28,636 nucleotides of DNA from a virus, in IMG/VR virus record IMGVR_UViG_3300029922_000252, positions 1-28,636 of that record; one strand, 5' to 3'. Position 1 is the first letter of the stretch; the number at the start of each line of letters is the position of its first letter. Below the pieces are notes generated by a model. The model was not told the origin of the DNA, ran no database searches, and worked only from the letters and a program-made list of their open reading frames with translations. The translations under genes and the position numbers were made by a program. Below, piece by piece: positions 6,539 through 15,900 of this stretch.

Positions 6539-9500
6539 GTTTCTTTCAGTACTCATATTTCTAGCGGTCACGGCGGCATCGGTCAAGGCGCAGACACAGG
6601 TCAATCCCGCGTCGCAGATCAACTGGCCAGTGTTGACGGGAACTACCGCGCCAACACAGTATTGCCCTACGGCAACTACCGGATCCATAGTATCGGGATC
6701 TGCGAGTGTGACGCTGGCTTCGACTAGCGGTGTATTTACCAACCAAGTAGCCGTCGGCGCAGGCATCCCAACGGCAACGTCCGTCGTGTCTATCAATTCT
6801 ACGACACGCGTGGTTACGCTGAGCCAAGCAGCTACGGTGACCGCCAGCGGCGTAAACCTGTACTTTAGCAGCTATGGAATGCCATATACAAACTTAGCTA
6901 GTGGCAGAGCATACACCTGCACTACGGCCGGCTGGACTGCAGCAACTGACACTGTATACCCTGGTGTTACATCTGACGGATCGAATGGCCTCAATGTCGC
7001 AGGCACCATCGTGACTGGCACTCCAATAGCCACTTCGTCAGGCGGGACAGGATCAAACAATGCTGTAGGCGCTCTACAAAATCTTGGAGGAGTTGCTCTC
7101 TCTCCTGCTTTAAGCGGTGCACCTTCAGTCCTGGCATCTCCCGCAGCACCGCCGACGATTGCCGGCATGACAACCCTCCCTGATGGCGCGCTCATGGCCA
7201 CTTATAGTGTGTCCAGTGTGTTTTATCAGCAGCTCAGCTTTGACAACGGGGTTACCTGGCAACCCGCTACAGCTATGCCTACGCCGACCGGCGGCTACAG
7301 CCTCGGGTACGTATCTTTGAATACGCTTTCCAATGGGACGGTATTTGAATCTGGCAGCATGGGGAATGGATCTCAGTCGGTGAGTCAGTACAATGTGGGA
7401 ACGATCCAAAATCCTATCACCAGTTATGCGGCAGGAGCTTATGCTGCCGCGATCAATACTGATCCATCCGGCAATCTATGGGTGTCGAACCTCTCGGGAA
7501 ACAGCGTGCAGAAATTCAGTTACTCGGCTGGATCATGGTCGCTTACGTGGACTTACTCAACCTCCCTCTCCAGCCCCAATGGAGTAGCGTTCGATACAAG
7601 CGGCAATGGATACGTTCTTAACACTGGCAGCTCAACAATCACTGAGCTTTCCACTTCTGGAGCGTTGGTTAAAACAATCACGATTGCTACCTTGGCATCG
7701 GGATGCCTCTCGCCGGCTTCTATTGCGGTAGACGGGGGAAGTAACATCGTAGTGGCGTGCAGCGGCACCTTGTCAGGCGTAAATGTCTATGCGTGGACAA
7801 ATGCTGGGACGGCCATTGCTTATTCACTTACAGCCAGCACACAACCGAACGTTTTGGTCGTTGTACCTTCGGGTGTAGCAACCTATGCGGGATACTTATA
7901 CGTCGCCAGTTCATCGGCAGCAACGGTGACCGTCGTAAATGTGGCTCATTCTGTAGTCGGAACGTTCCCTGGAGTGAAAGGCGCTCAGGCTATCACGACA
8001 GATAGTAGTGGAAATGCGTGGATTGCTGGAGCGCTCGTTGCAGCGATTAGCCCTGTGGGGGCCACGGTGAATGCCGTCTATACAGGTGGCTCCATTTACG
8101 GATTGACGTTCGACGCTGATGGCTATCTCTGGACCTCGGCGTACAACTCAGGCTATGTGAAGAAATGGAATACCACGACCGGAGCGTATCTTGGCGGCTT
8201 CCCGGTAGGCGCAGGTCCACAGGGAATGGCCACAGACACTCACGGGAATGTCTGGTCCGCGAACAGTGCGGCAAACAGCATCTCGAAGATCCCCGCAACA
8301 TCACTTCCTGATACGATTTCATGGGCTGGGTACACGCAAATTCCAATTAGCGGACAAAGCTGGTGCTATCCGTCGGCAGGCATGGTACAGGTTTCTTCTT
8401 TGATTTACATTCTGCCGGTCTGGTGTGCCGCTAATGGTACGGGAAGTAATACACCATTTTCTAGCGGTATTCTACGGTCGACCAACAGCGGGTCCACCTG
8501 GGCCTATACACAACTGACGGCAGCGGTTACAAGTGGCTACGTCATCACGGATGACTACGACGAAACTACCGGACAACTTATGCTCAATGGTGACGTGGTA
8601 CTGATTGCACGCCATGAGGGACTTCCGTCCGGTGATCCTTACGGCACGTATGCCCGCTTTGTCTCGCACGATAGCGGCGTAACATGGTCTGGCCCCGTTG
8701 ATGTTCTCAGTGTGGCCAATCCTGGCGTATGCGCAGGAGCAGTTGTTACCGGATGCCCGATAGCTGGTAAACCTAGTCTGGCTTTGGACACAACGGGCAA
8801 TTTGTACTTTGTCGGGCGTGGTGCGATTGCGGGTAGCTATAGCGAGCACGTCGCCTCAATTTCGCACGATGAAGGAAGCACATGGACAGCGCCTGTAGAC
8901 CTTACCTTGGCAGGCAATCGAGATAACTATGACGCACTGACCCTTATGGCAAATGGCGCGGTAAGCATGTTGCAGACTGCGGCTAATCCCAGTCAAGTTT
9001 CATTTTCACAGTTGCTCCCAAACGGAATACCCATTCCAGTAAACACCAATTTCGGCACGGGAATTGTATTCTCGAATCCGACGCTAACAGGTGTCACTGT
9101 GAAGGGTTTCGGTTCGGTATCAACAGCAGCCGGGACAACTGGAGATATCTGGGACTTCTTGCAAGCCACTCCTAGTGCGACCACTGCCTTAGCTGGCTAT
9201 ATTGTTCCTGGGACTTCAACTTCAGTGCAGTTTGGAGCTTACAAGTCGACAATCAACACCGCCGGGTTTGTCTGGAATTGCACTTCTAACTTTTTCACTC
9301 GCGTGCAATGCGGAATACTTGACCCATTCGGCAATTTAACCGTTCCTGGAGTCGTAAAGAGCGCTGGTGCTCAAAATACGCTCCTGACGGTGGCCGGCAT
9401 TGAGACGAATGATGCATCAGGGAACCAGGGAACTGTGCCACTAGCAGGATCGGGGCCGTCAGTGCTCAGCGGATCGGTAATGTCTGGCCCTGCTACTGTA

Positions 9501-9848
9501 ACCCCTAGCTGTACCGGCGGCACATGGAGTGGAAGTACTGCGAGCATCATGTACTCACGAACCGGTTCACTCATCCACCTCAACATCGACATGACTACCG
9601 GCACAAGTTTCTGCACGTCAACAACAGGATGGACGAATATAGCTTTACCATGGGTCACATCAGCAAGTAATCCGGTTGTGCAGGTGATCACGTGCGCTAA
9701 CACTAACATTTCGGGATCTATGGCGATGGGTTGGGGACAGATTATGGCAAGCTCAACCAACCTTGCTATTTTTAACGGCAACTCACAGAATATCGCGACA
9801 GCAAGCGGTCAAGCGATTCACTGCACAGGTGACATTTTTACGCAATGA
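6528..9848 (+). CDS. Exported fibre-like protein with sialidase-type and NHL propellers
   Basis: This 1106-residue protein begins with a clear Sec signal peptide (MKSKFLSVLIFLAVTAASVKA, cut before Gln). Next come an N-terminal module shared with the 12995 gene (QINWPVLTG, module A at 52-113, YGMPYTN...YTC..AGW) and a tail-fibre type SGGTG at 171-175. Four Asp-boxes, S.D.G.TW-like, are at 237-244, 651-658, 713-720 and 779-786, as in sialidase/BNR propellers. Between the first and second lie five or so NHL/Vgb-like blades (about 305-590; TDPSGNLWVSN, FDADGYLWTSA, TDTHGNVWSAN). A C-terminal domain of about 300 residues with paired Cys follows. AGGAG at 6517-6521 supports the start. A receptor-binding or glycan-binding fibre, or a secreted carbohydrate-active protein, fits. 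Catalytic sialidase residues were not identified. Confidence 0.85.
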   Translation: MKSKFLSVLIFLAVTAASVKAQTQVNPASQINWPVLTGTTAPTQYCPTATTGSIVSGSASVTLASTSGVFTNQVAVGAGIPTATSVVSINSTTRVVTLSQAATVTASGVNLYFSSYGMPYTNLASGRAYTCTTAGWTAATDTVYPGVTSDGSNGLNVAGTIVTGTPIATSSGGTGSNNAVGALQNLGGVALSPALSGAPSVLASPAAPPTIAGMTTLPDGALMATYSVSSVFYQQLSFDNGVTWQPATAMPTPTGGYSLGYVSLNTLSNGTVFESGSMGNGSQSVSQYNVGTIQNPITSYAAGAYAAAINTDPSGNLWVSNLSGNSVQKFSYSAGSWSLTWTYSTSLSSPNGVAFDTSGNGYVLNTGSSTITELSTSGALVKTITIATLASGCLSPASIAVDGGSNIVVACSGTLSGVNVYAWTNAGTAIAYSLTASTQPNVLVVVPSGVATYAGYLYVASSSAATVTVVNVAHSVVGTFPGVKGAQAITTDSSGNAWIAGALVAAISPVGATVNAVYTGGSIYGLTFDADGYLWTSAYNSGYVKKWNTTTGAYLGGFPVGAGPQGMATDTHGNVWSANSAANSISKIPATSLPDTISWAGYTQIPISGQSWCYPSAGMVQVSSLIYILPVWCAANGTGSNTPFSSGILRSTNSGSTWAYTQLTAAVTSGYVITDDYDETTGQLMLNGDVVLIARHEGLPSGDPYGTYARFVSHDSGVTWSGPVDVLSVANPGVCAGAVVTGCPIAGKPSLALDTTGNLYFVGRGAIAGSYSEHVASISHDEGSTWTAPVDLTLAGNRDNYDALTLMANGAVSMLQTAANPSQVSFSQLLPNGIPIPVNTNFGTGIVFSNPTLTGVTVKGFGSVSTAAGTTGDIWDFLQATPSATTALAGYIVPGTSTSVQFGAYKSTINTAGFVWNCTSNFFTRVQCGILDPFGNLTVPGVVKSAGAQNTLLTVAGIETNDASGNQGTVPLAGSGPSVLSGSVMSGPATVTPSCTGGTWSGSTASIMYSRTGSLIHLNIDMTTGTSFCTSTTGWTNIALPWVTSASNPVVQVITCANTNISGSMAMGWGQIMASSTNLAIFNGNSQNIATASGQAIHCTGDIFTQ
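6681..6866 (+). repeat. Module A copy in the 6528 protein
   Basis: Residues 52-113: GSIVSGSASVTLASTSG, then VAVGAGIPTATSVVSI and a closing strand ending in NLYF. It is closely matched in position and sequence by residues 51-112 of the 12995 protein, so the two N-termini are paralogous. Confidence 0.65.
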
Positions 9849-9852
9849 TTTC

Positions 9853-9880
9853 TCTGCGCGCACCGCAGTGTCTGCGCAGA
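9853..9880 (+). other. Inverted repeat between two exported-protein genes
   Basis: TCTGCGC (9853-9859) and GCGCAGA (9874-9880) form a 7-bp stem with a 14-base loop in the 58-base gap before the 9907 gene. No T-run follows, so it is at most a weak terminator or an mRNA processing/stability hairpin. Confidence 0.35.
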
Positions 9881-9906
9881 ACAATAATCAACAAGGAGAC
9901 TTCAGC

Positions 9907-12840
9907 GTGAAACGCTTTGCTGTATTGCTTTTCTTGATCTTGTCAATTATCACATGCTTTGCTCAGACGCAGATTGACCCGACTTACCAGATTAAATGGA
10001 ATTTGCTTTCCAGTTCTGGTGCGCCATCGATCACTTGCACGCAGAATGGCAACTACACTGTCTACCCCTATGGGGCGGAGTGGGGCCAGTCTTATCAAGA
10101 CACGACGAACAATGTCGAGTACAAATGCACAACCTCTGGATGGGTGAAGAATCTACCCGCAACGGGAGGCACGCTGACCGGACCGCTGTCTCAGACCGTC
10201 ACAAATCCTCCCGCGAACCCAGTAGGGTCGCTCTCGTTTTATGGGATGTATCATGCGCTCACGTTCAATGGGCCTGAATTCGTGCAAAGTGTATGCACAT
10301 CAACGTGGTGCTCAGAAGGTAAGGGAATATCGACATCTAGCGTGGTGGTAACTTCACCCGGTTGGAATCGAGGATCTTTCTCCGGATTCACTACGCCACC
10401 CCAAGGTGGCTGGAGTGAGCGAGGAATCCACTATTCTAGCATCACAAATTATGGAACAGGGCAACTCATCGACTATGCCTTCAAAACTCAGGCTGGCATT
10501 GGAGATTTTCAAGGCACCTACGATGTAATGTGGGATTATGGCGAAGGCTTGGCTCCAACAGATGAAGGATTTTCTTATTTTGGCTCTCAAGGCGGGGAAT
10601 CGCCCACTGCCAATGCTGCCTCTGTAGCTCTCGGTGGTTTTGGAACAGTGTCACTGTCGGTGACGTGCCCGAGCACAAATGATTGCAACTTTGGCGGCAG
10701 CCGCTATCTCCTCGACCTCTCTCAACCTGTTGCGGCGGGATATGCTACAGGGTATGCAAGCTCCCAGCATTTCTTTGGAAGTTCGACGGCTATTCTTCCT
10801 GGGGCAACCGCTGAAACTCCAGAACAGTACACGGCGGTCATCACGAGTGGCACAGTCACACCTTCGGTAGCGTGGGGTACGCTAGTCAGCGATCTACTCA
10901 CCCCAATTAGCGACCCTGTAGGTACAGGGACAACCGCTGAGGTCGCAACCGTTACCATGGCGGGAGGCAGCGGTAGCGCAGTCACGACATCGACTCTCGC
11001 GTGCTTTGCTGGAACATTTCACGAGCAAGCGTACCCCGCGAGTGTTTCGTGGAACAGCGGGACTAGTACACTTACTGCCACGTTTAACCTTCGCCAACCG
11101 CACGAGCACGGAAGTTATGTCTACTTCGGGGGAATGTGCGGCGATTACGTGGTGTTCACTGCGAACATCTCCGATGGCTTGCGGTACCCTGTGGACGTGT
11201 TAGGCGCTATCGACGCAACGCATCTAGTGACGCGCGCCTTTGCATTTGGACAAAACCCGTCGTTAGTACCGTCTAGTTATGGTAATACCCTGTTCATGGC
11301 CACGGGGGCCACGGGGCTAAGTCGCTCGGGCTCAACGGTTGCCATGCATATTGGCTTGTGGTCAGGAAATCTACCCTACTACAACGGTGCATCAAAACTG
11401 TTCATTTCTGGTGACGCCACGGGAAAGTTCAATGGTCTGTGCACGGCTGCGACTTACGCTACAGCAACCAGCACTCTTACCTGCACGCAGGCAGGCACGA
11501 GTGGTGACACATCCACTGCGGCCACGATTGCAGTGGGTGACAATGCCTATGGTAACGTCGATTTCACGATTTACCCCGGCGCAGAAGTCCTCAGTTCCGA
11601 CAATTTGCAACAGAACATTCTCGCAAGTCCGAGTGTGCGAACTGGTAATTTGAATGTTGAACCTAACAACACGACTTGGGGCATAGGCGACTCTGTCGAG
11701 GAAGAGCACGCAACCGTCAGAGCGTACCATACGCAAAACCTTAGCTTGAGCGTACATAATCCCGGTCAAGTTGGCACCGCAAACGCACTGCTTGAGGGGA
11801 TCAAGCTTAATTGGGGCGGGTCTGGCATAACTGGAAACGGCTATGGACCCAACCATGGATCTGGCAATAACGCCATGAACATCTCTAACGGTGCACCAGT
11901 TACGAATTATCAATACTATGGTGGCGTTCAACCGCCTCCAAATGGATTTTCATTCACTGGACCTGTTGGCCAGCTTATTGGTAATAGTCCTGCGTACGGT
12001 TCTTATGGTCTGTATTACTCCGCTCCCTTCACGGCTACCGTTGGTGGAGTAACTGTCGGCGGGGTCAATGATCCTAACTTCTTCTATTCTCCCCTTGTCA
12101 TGACCGGGGCGGCAGGACTCGACACTTTTACGTATACGCCATTTAATGACACCTTAAAATTGGTGATGAATAGTGCAAGTGGCGGCTGCACATTCACGTT
12201 CGCTCCAACCGGATACTCCAATTCTGGTAGTGGATGTATCTCTAGTCCCTATATTACTGATCAGTCGTCACCACAATCTATTGCTGGTGGTTCAAACGCA
12301 AATGGCACTGTATATACTTCGTGGAGTGCTTATGCACCACTCCCTGAATGGGATCAGTGGGTTCCTACGTCAACAGGGTACTGGTGGGAAACTGGATGGG
12401 CTGCTGATACTGGCGGTGGATTTTCAATCATGCAAAATGCTGCTCCAACTTCAAATAAAGCACCGTATCAGGTTGTTAGTCGTAGGACATGGAGCTTTTA
12501 CAATAACGTAACCAACACTGCGAATAACTATGATGTTACGTTGAAAGCTCAAAACGAAAGTAGCTCAAGTACTAAGACGTTTTGTTTGGGCAACTGCACA
12601 CTTGCAGCGACAAGCCAACTGCCTCTCGTCGGGACCGCGACCACAACTGCAAGCGCCTCTGATTCTGTTGCAGTGCCTGGACTCACTTCAAGCGGGCACT
12701 GTGGAGCGCCAGCGGCTACCAATGCAACTGCGGCAGGGCTAACCGGCGTCTACATTGGCATGGCTGGCAGCGGCACAGTGGCCCTTTACCATAGCGCGAC
12801 GGCGGGTGGAACGTTCAATGTGATTTGCACGCCGAACTAA
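9907..12840 (+). CDS. Exported fibre-like protein of unknown fold
   Basis: This 977-residue protein is read from GTG 9907, placed 8 bases after AAGGAG (9893-9898); longer in-frame starts upstream overlap the previous gene and would bury the signal peptide. VKRFAVLLFLILSIITCFA is a Sec signal peptide, followed by QTQIDPTYQIKW, kin to the mature starts of the 6528 and 12995 proteins. An EYKCTTSGW motif closes the N-terminal module. LPATGGTLTGPLSQT follows, a motif typical of phage tail fibres. The large middle is beta-rich with many Gly, Thr and paired Cys (VQSVCTSTWCSEG) and matches no family I know. The end, SSGHCGAPAATNATAAGLTG to FNVICTPN, looks like a compact disulfide-stabilised terminal domain. 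A virion or secreted adhesin is a reasonable inference; enzymatic activity cannot be judged. Confidence 0.85.
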   Translation: MKRFAVLLFLILSIITCFAQTQIDPTYQIKWNLLSSSGAPSITCTQNGNYTVYPYGAEWGQSYQDTTNNVEYKCTTSGWVKNLPATGGTLTGPLSQTVTNPPANPVGSLSFYGMYHALTFNGPEFVQSVCTSTWCSEGKGISTSSVVVTSPGWNRGSFSGFTTPPQGGWSERGIHYSSITNYGTGQLIDYAFKTQAGIGDFQGTYDVMWDYGEGLAPTDEGFSYFGSQGGESPTANAASVALGGFGTVSLSVTCPSTNDCNFGGSRYLLDLSQPVAAGYATGYASSQHFFGSSTAILPGATAETPEQYTAVITSGTVTPSVAWGTLVSDLLTPISDPVGTGTTAEVATVTMAGGSGSAVTTSTLACFAGTFHEQAYPASVSWNSGTSTLTATFNLRQPHEHGSYVYFGGMCGDYVVFTANISDGLRYPVDVLGAIDATHLVTRAFAFGQNPSLVPSSYGNTLFMATGATGLSRSGSTVAMHIGLWSGNLPYYNGASKLFISGDATGKFNGLCTAATYATATSTLTCTQAGTSGDTSTAATIAVGDNAYGNVDFTIYPGAEVLSSDNLQQNILASPSVRTGNLNVEPNNTTWGIGDSVEEEHATVRAYHTQNLSLSVHNPGQVGTANALLEGIKLNWGGSGITGNGYGPNHGSGNNAMNISNGAPVTNYQYYGGVQPPPNGFSFTGPVGQLIGNSPAYGSYGLYYSAPFTATVGGVTVGGVNDPNFFYSPLVMTGAAGLDTFTYTPFNDTLKLVMNSASGGCTFTFAPTGYSNSGSGCISSPYITDQSSPQSIAGGSNANGTVYTSWSAYAPLPEWDQWVPTSTGYWWETGWAADTGGGFSIMQNAAPTSNKAPYQVVSRRTWSFYNNVTNTANNYDVTLKAQNESSSSTKTFCLGNCTLAATSQLPLVGTATTTASASDSVAVPGLTSSGHCGAPAATNATAAGLTGVYIGMAGSGTVALYHSATAGGTFNVICTPN

Positions 12841-12994
12841 GTTGTTGGCACTGCGGCGTCTGGGTGGCAAACAAGCAAGAGAGGACGAAATAGTTGATTG
12901 GCGCAAGATCGAAATGCCGCTGCTAGAATTCAAAGTGTAGTGCACGAATGCTGCCTGAGTAAACAACCATATTACAGGCATCAATAGGAGCACC

Positions 12995-15900
12995 ATGATT
13001 AACAAGTTGGCCACACTTCTTCTCATCTTTGTCGGTGCAGCCACTGTTGCCGCTCAGACACAGGTGAACGCCGCTACACAAATCAACTGGTCTAATGTGT
13101 CAGGTGTTGGCGTGCCAACTCAGTACTGCCCTACGGTGGTGTCTGGTAGCACTATTCTTGGCTCTATGGTCGTAGCACTGGCATCTGTCAACGGTGTTCT
13201 TGCGAATCAGGCAGTTACCGGCATTGGTATACCAACAGGGGCAACGGTGGCTAAACTCAACATTGGCGGCACCGCTGTAATATTGTCTGCTCCGGCCACA
13301 TCCACGGCTAGCAATGTCAGCCTGTCGTTCAGCAGCTACGGAATGCCGTATACCAACACAACCACTGGCCAGCAATACACCTGCGGAGCAGCGGGCTGGG
13401 CACTTGGTGCCGGTGGCAGTGGGCTTACCTCATTCACATCCGGAAATCTCGCACCGTTATTCACGGCCACACTCGGCGCGAACCCCACAATCGCTCCGGC
13501 ACTGACGTTTGCACTTAGCAATGCCGCACAGAATTACCTACTCGCTGGCCCTGCATCAGGTAGTGCTGGTGTGCCTGCTTATCGGACATTAGTAAACGCA
13601 GATTTTCCAAGCACACTTGCGCCCACTATCAGTGCAGCCAACATGACCGCGTTCCCAGTTCCAAGTCTGGCTGGTAATATTACAGCTACCACCAACTCTA
13701 CTCTGACTACGCTGCCTTCACTTGCACTTCCATATGCACAGCTCAGTGGTACTGTTCCTACGTGGAATCAGAGTACTACGGGCAATGCTGCTACGGCGTC
13801 AGCGCTTAGTACAACCGGTACAGCAGGTACGTTCTGGGGATCGTTCGGCGGGACACAGCAATATGCCGCAGTTCCTACACCGCACTTTTTTGACGTGACG
13901 AGTCCAGTGTATGGTGCGGTTTGCAATGGGGTGGCTGATGACACGGCAGCTTTGGCAATTGCGTCATCTGCAGCCAATGGTGTGGGTGGGACAGTCTACA
14001 TTCCTCCTGTAGTCGGCGCGGCGGGTATTGGGACAATTTCTGGCTCGACTATGTCAGTCACCAACTTTACAGCCGGAACTACATACCATGTCGGACAAGT
14101 GATTTTTGGCCCAGGGATTCCGACTTCTCCGCCAACAACCGTTACAGCCATTCCTTCTGGAGGAGGCGTCGGAAACTACACGATCAGTCTGTCCACATTG
14201 TCAATCAGTTCACCGATCACGATAACAGGTTATGCCGCTTGTATGACGGCCTCCCCTCTTGTGGTGACAAACGCTAATCTTTGGGTAGACGGATCAATTA
14301 TGGCATCAGCGTCTATACCCTCTGTGGTGCAGTGGGGAAGCTCAACAACTCGCAACAACAATCACAAAATCTATGGAACTGGCAACATAGACACCAACAA
14401 TTTAGCTGCACGAGCGATCGACCTAAGCAATTACTCTATAGTGGAAATATCTGGAATTATGGTCTATCATGCAGCGTCGGTCGCGGGCATCGATATAGGC
14501 GACACGAGTAACCAGTCTGGTGGTGCACTTATACACAACATAACGGTTATGAATCCAGCTGGCAGTTCCTACACAACTGGTGTCCCTGGAATTTGGGCAC
14601 ATCTTGGTACCGACTCGCATATGGATGACATTACGGTTATCGGATACTATTATGGAGTCCAGAACTCAGTTCACAACAATCTTCCATTCAGCAACATTCA
14701 TGTATGGGGCTTCGGAACAAATGGCGGTTGGACAGGCAGTAACCTGCCTTATACCTGCTTTCTTGATTCTTTCGGGCAGCAAACCTGGGCTCATGATGAG
14801 TGTGATACCGCAATTAAGTACGGACTTGAGGCTGCATCCTACGAAACGGTGGTAGAGGACTTTCTTTACTATAACAACGCTACTTGGGGATCTAATGGCT
14901 TCGTAACTGGAATCGAGTTCGATCAAACAGCCGGACTTGGAGTAGTAAATGGAGCAAGGTTCATTGGGCAATCTGGGCACGCTCTTGCCGCTGATGTGAC
15001 TGTGAATGGTGGAAATAACGTATCTAGTCTCCAGATCTTTGGGGTCAACGAAAGCTCTTATGTCAACCAAGAGAGCGCCAACATACTTAGCACAGGAGGC
15101 CAGGCTGCACTCGTTGGCAACCTTACCGGAAGCGGAATGCTAAAATTGCCGGCACTTAGTTCAGCAAGTGCAACGAACTGCTTACAGGTCGATACAGCGG
15201 GAAATATCACGAACACTGGCACAGTTTGCGCAACTCCTGGCGCAATTACCGGGATGCTTGCCGGCTACATTCCTATTGCGGCAACAGGTACTACTATTGT
15301 GGGCAATGCGCATCTGAATGATGGTGTAACTACTACAAACACACTTACGGCCACTGAGGCATTTGCAGCGCCCACCATCAATGGTGTAGCACTGACGGCA
15401 GCTGGTTCATCTTCGACGTACTTAAATGGTGCTGGCAGTTACACTACGCCAACCGGCAGCGGCACCGTGAATAGTGGCACCGCCTACTCGCCTGCTTATT
15501 ACCCAGTTGGAGGCGGTTCACAGGTAAGCGGTGTAACGCCATTCACCGGAATTGCTTACTACACACCTAGTACGCCTCCAGCGGCAGCAGTGGCTGCAAA
15601 TGTCTACGGATTGTGGTCTGGTACCTGCAGCGCATCCACGTTCCTGCGCGGCGATGGTACTTGCGCCAGCGCTACTGGAAGCACTGGACTGTCTGGAATG
15701 ACGTCAGGCCAAGTGCCTATAGCCGCGTCGGCCAGCACTGTAGCTGGCAGCGAGCCACTAGCAGGATCGGGTGCCGCGATAACTACTGGCCCAGCGAGCG
15801 GAGTAACCAGTCTTGATGTAACGGAGTTTACCGGCACTGGGGGCCAAGTGGCGGATAGCGGCGTCGCGGTTGGTTCACTAGCCACATTGACTGGCGTGCA

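Noticed and set aside
9763-9906. Upstream extension of the 9907 protein to an earlier start (48 more residues).
   Set aside because: It overlaps the previous gene and buries the signal peptide; GTG 9907 has a well-spaced AAGGAG.
9907-9966. Lipoprotein signal peptide in the 9907 protein, because of a Cys near the cleavage area.
   Set aside because: The residues before Cys (I-I-T) do not make a good lipobox, and CFA before QTQ matches the SPase I sites of the sister proteins.
12841-12994. A promoter for the 12995 operon (TTGATT, TAGAAT-like hexamers).
   Set aside because: The candidate hexamers are spaced by 24 bases and poorly match; no reliable promoter can be called. No gene is present in this gap.
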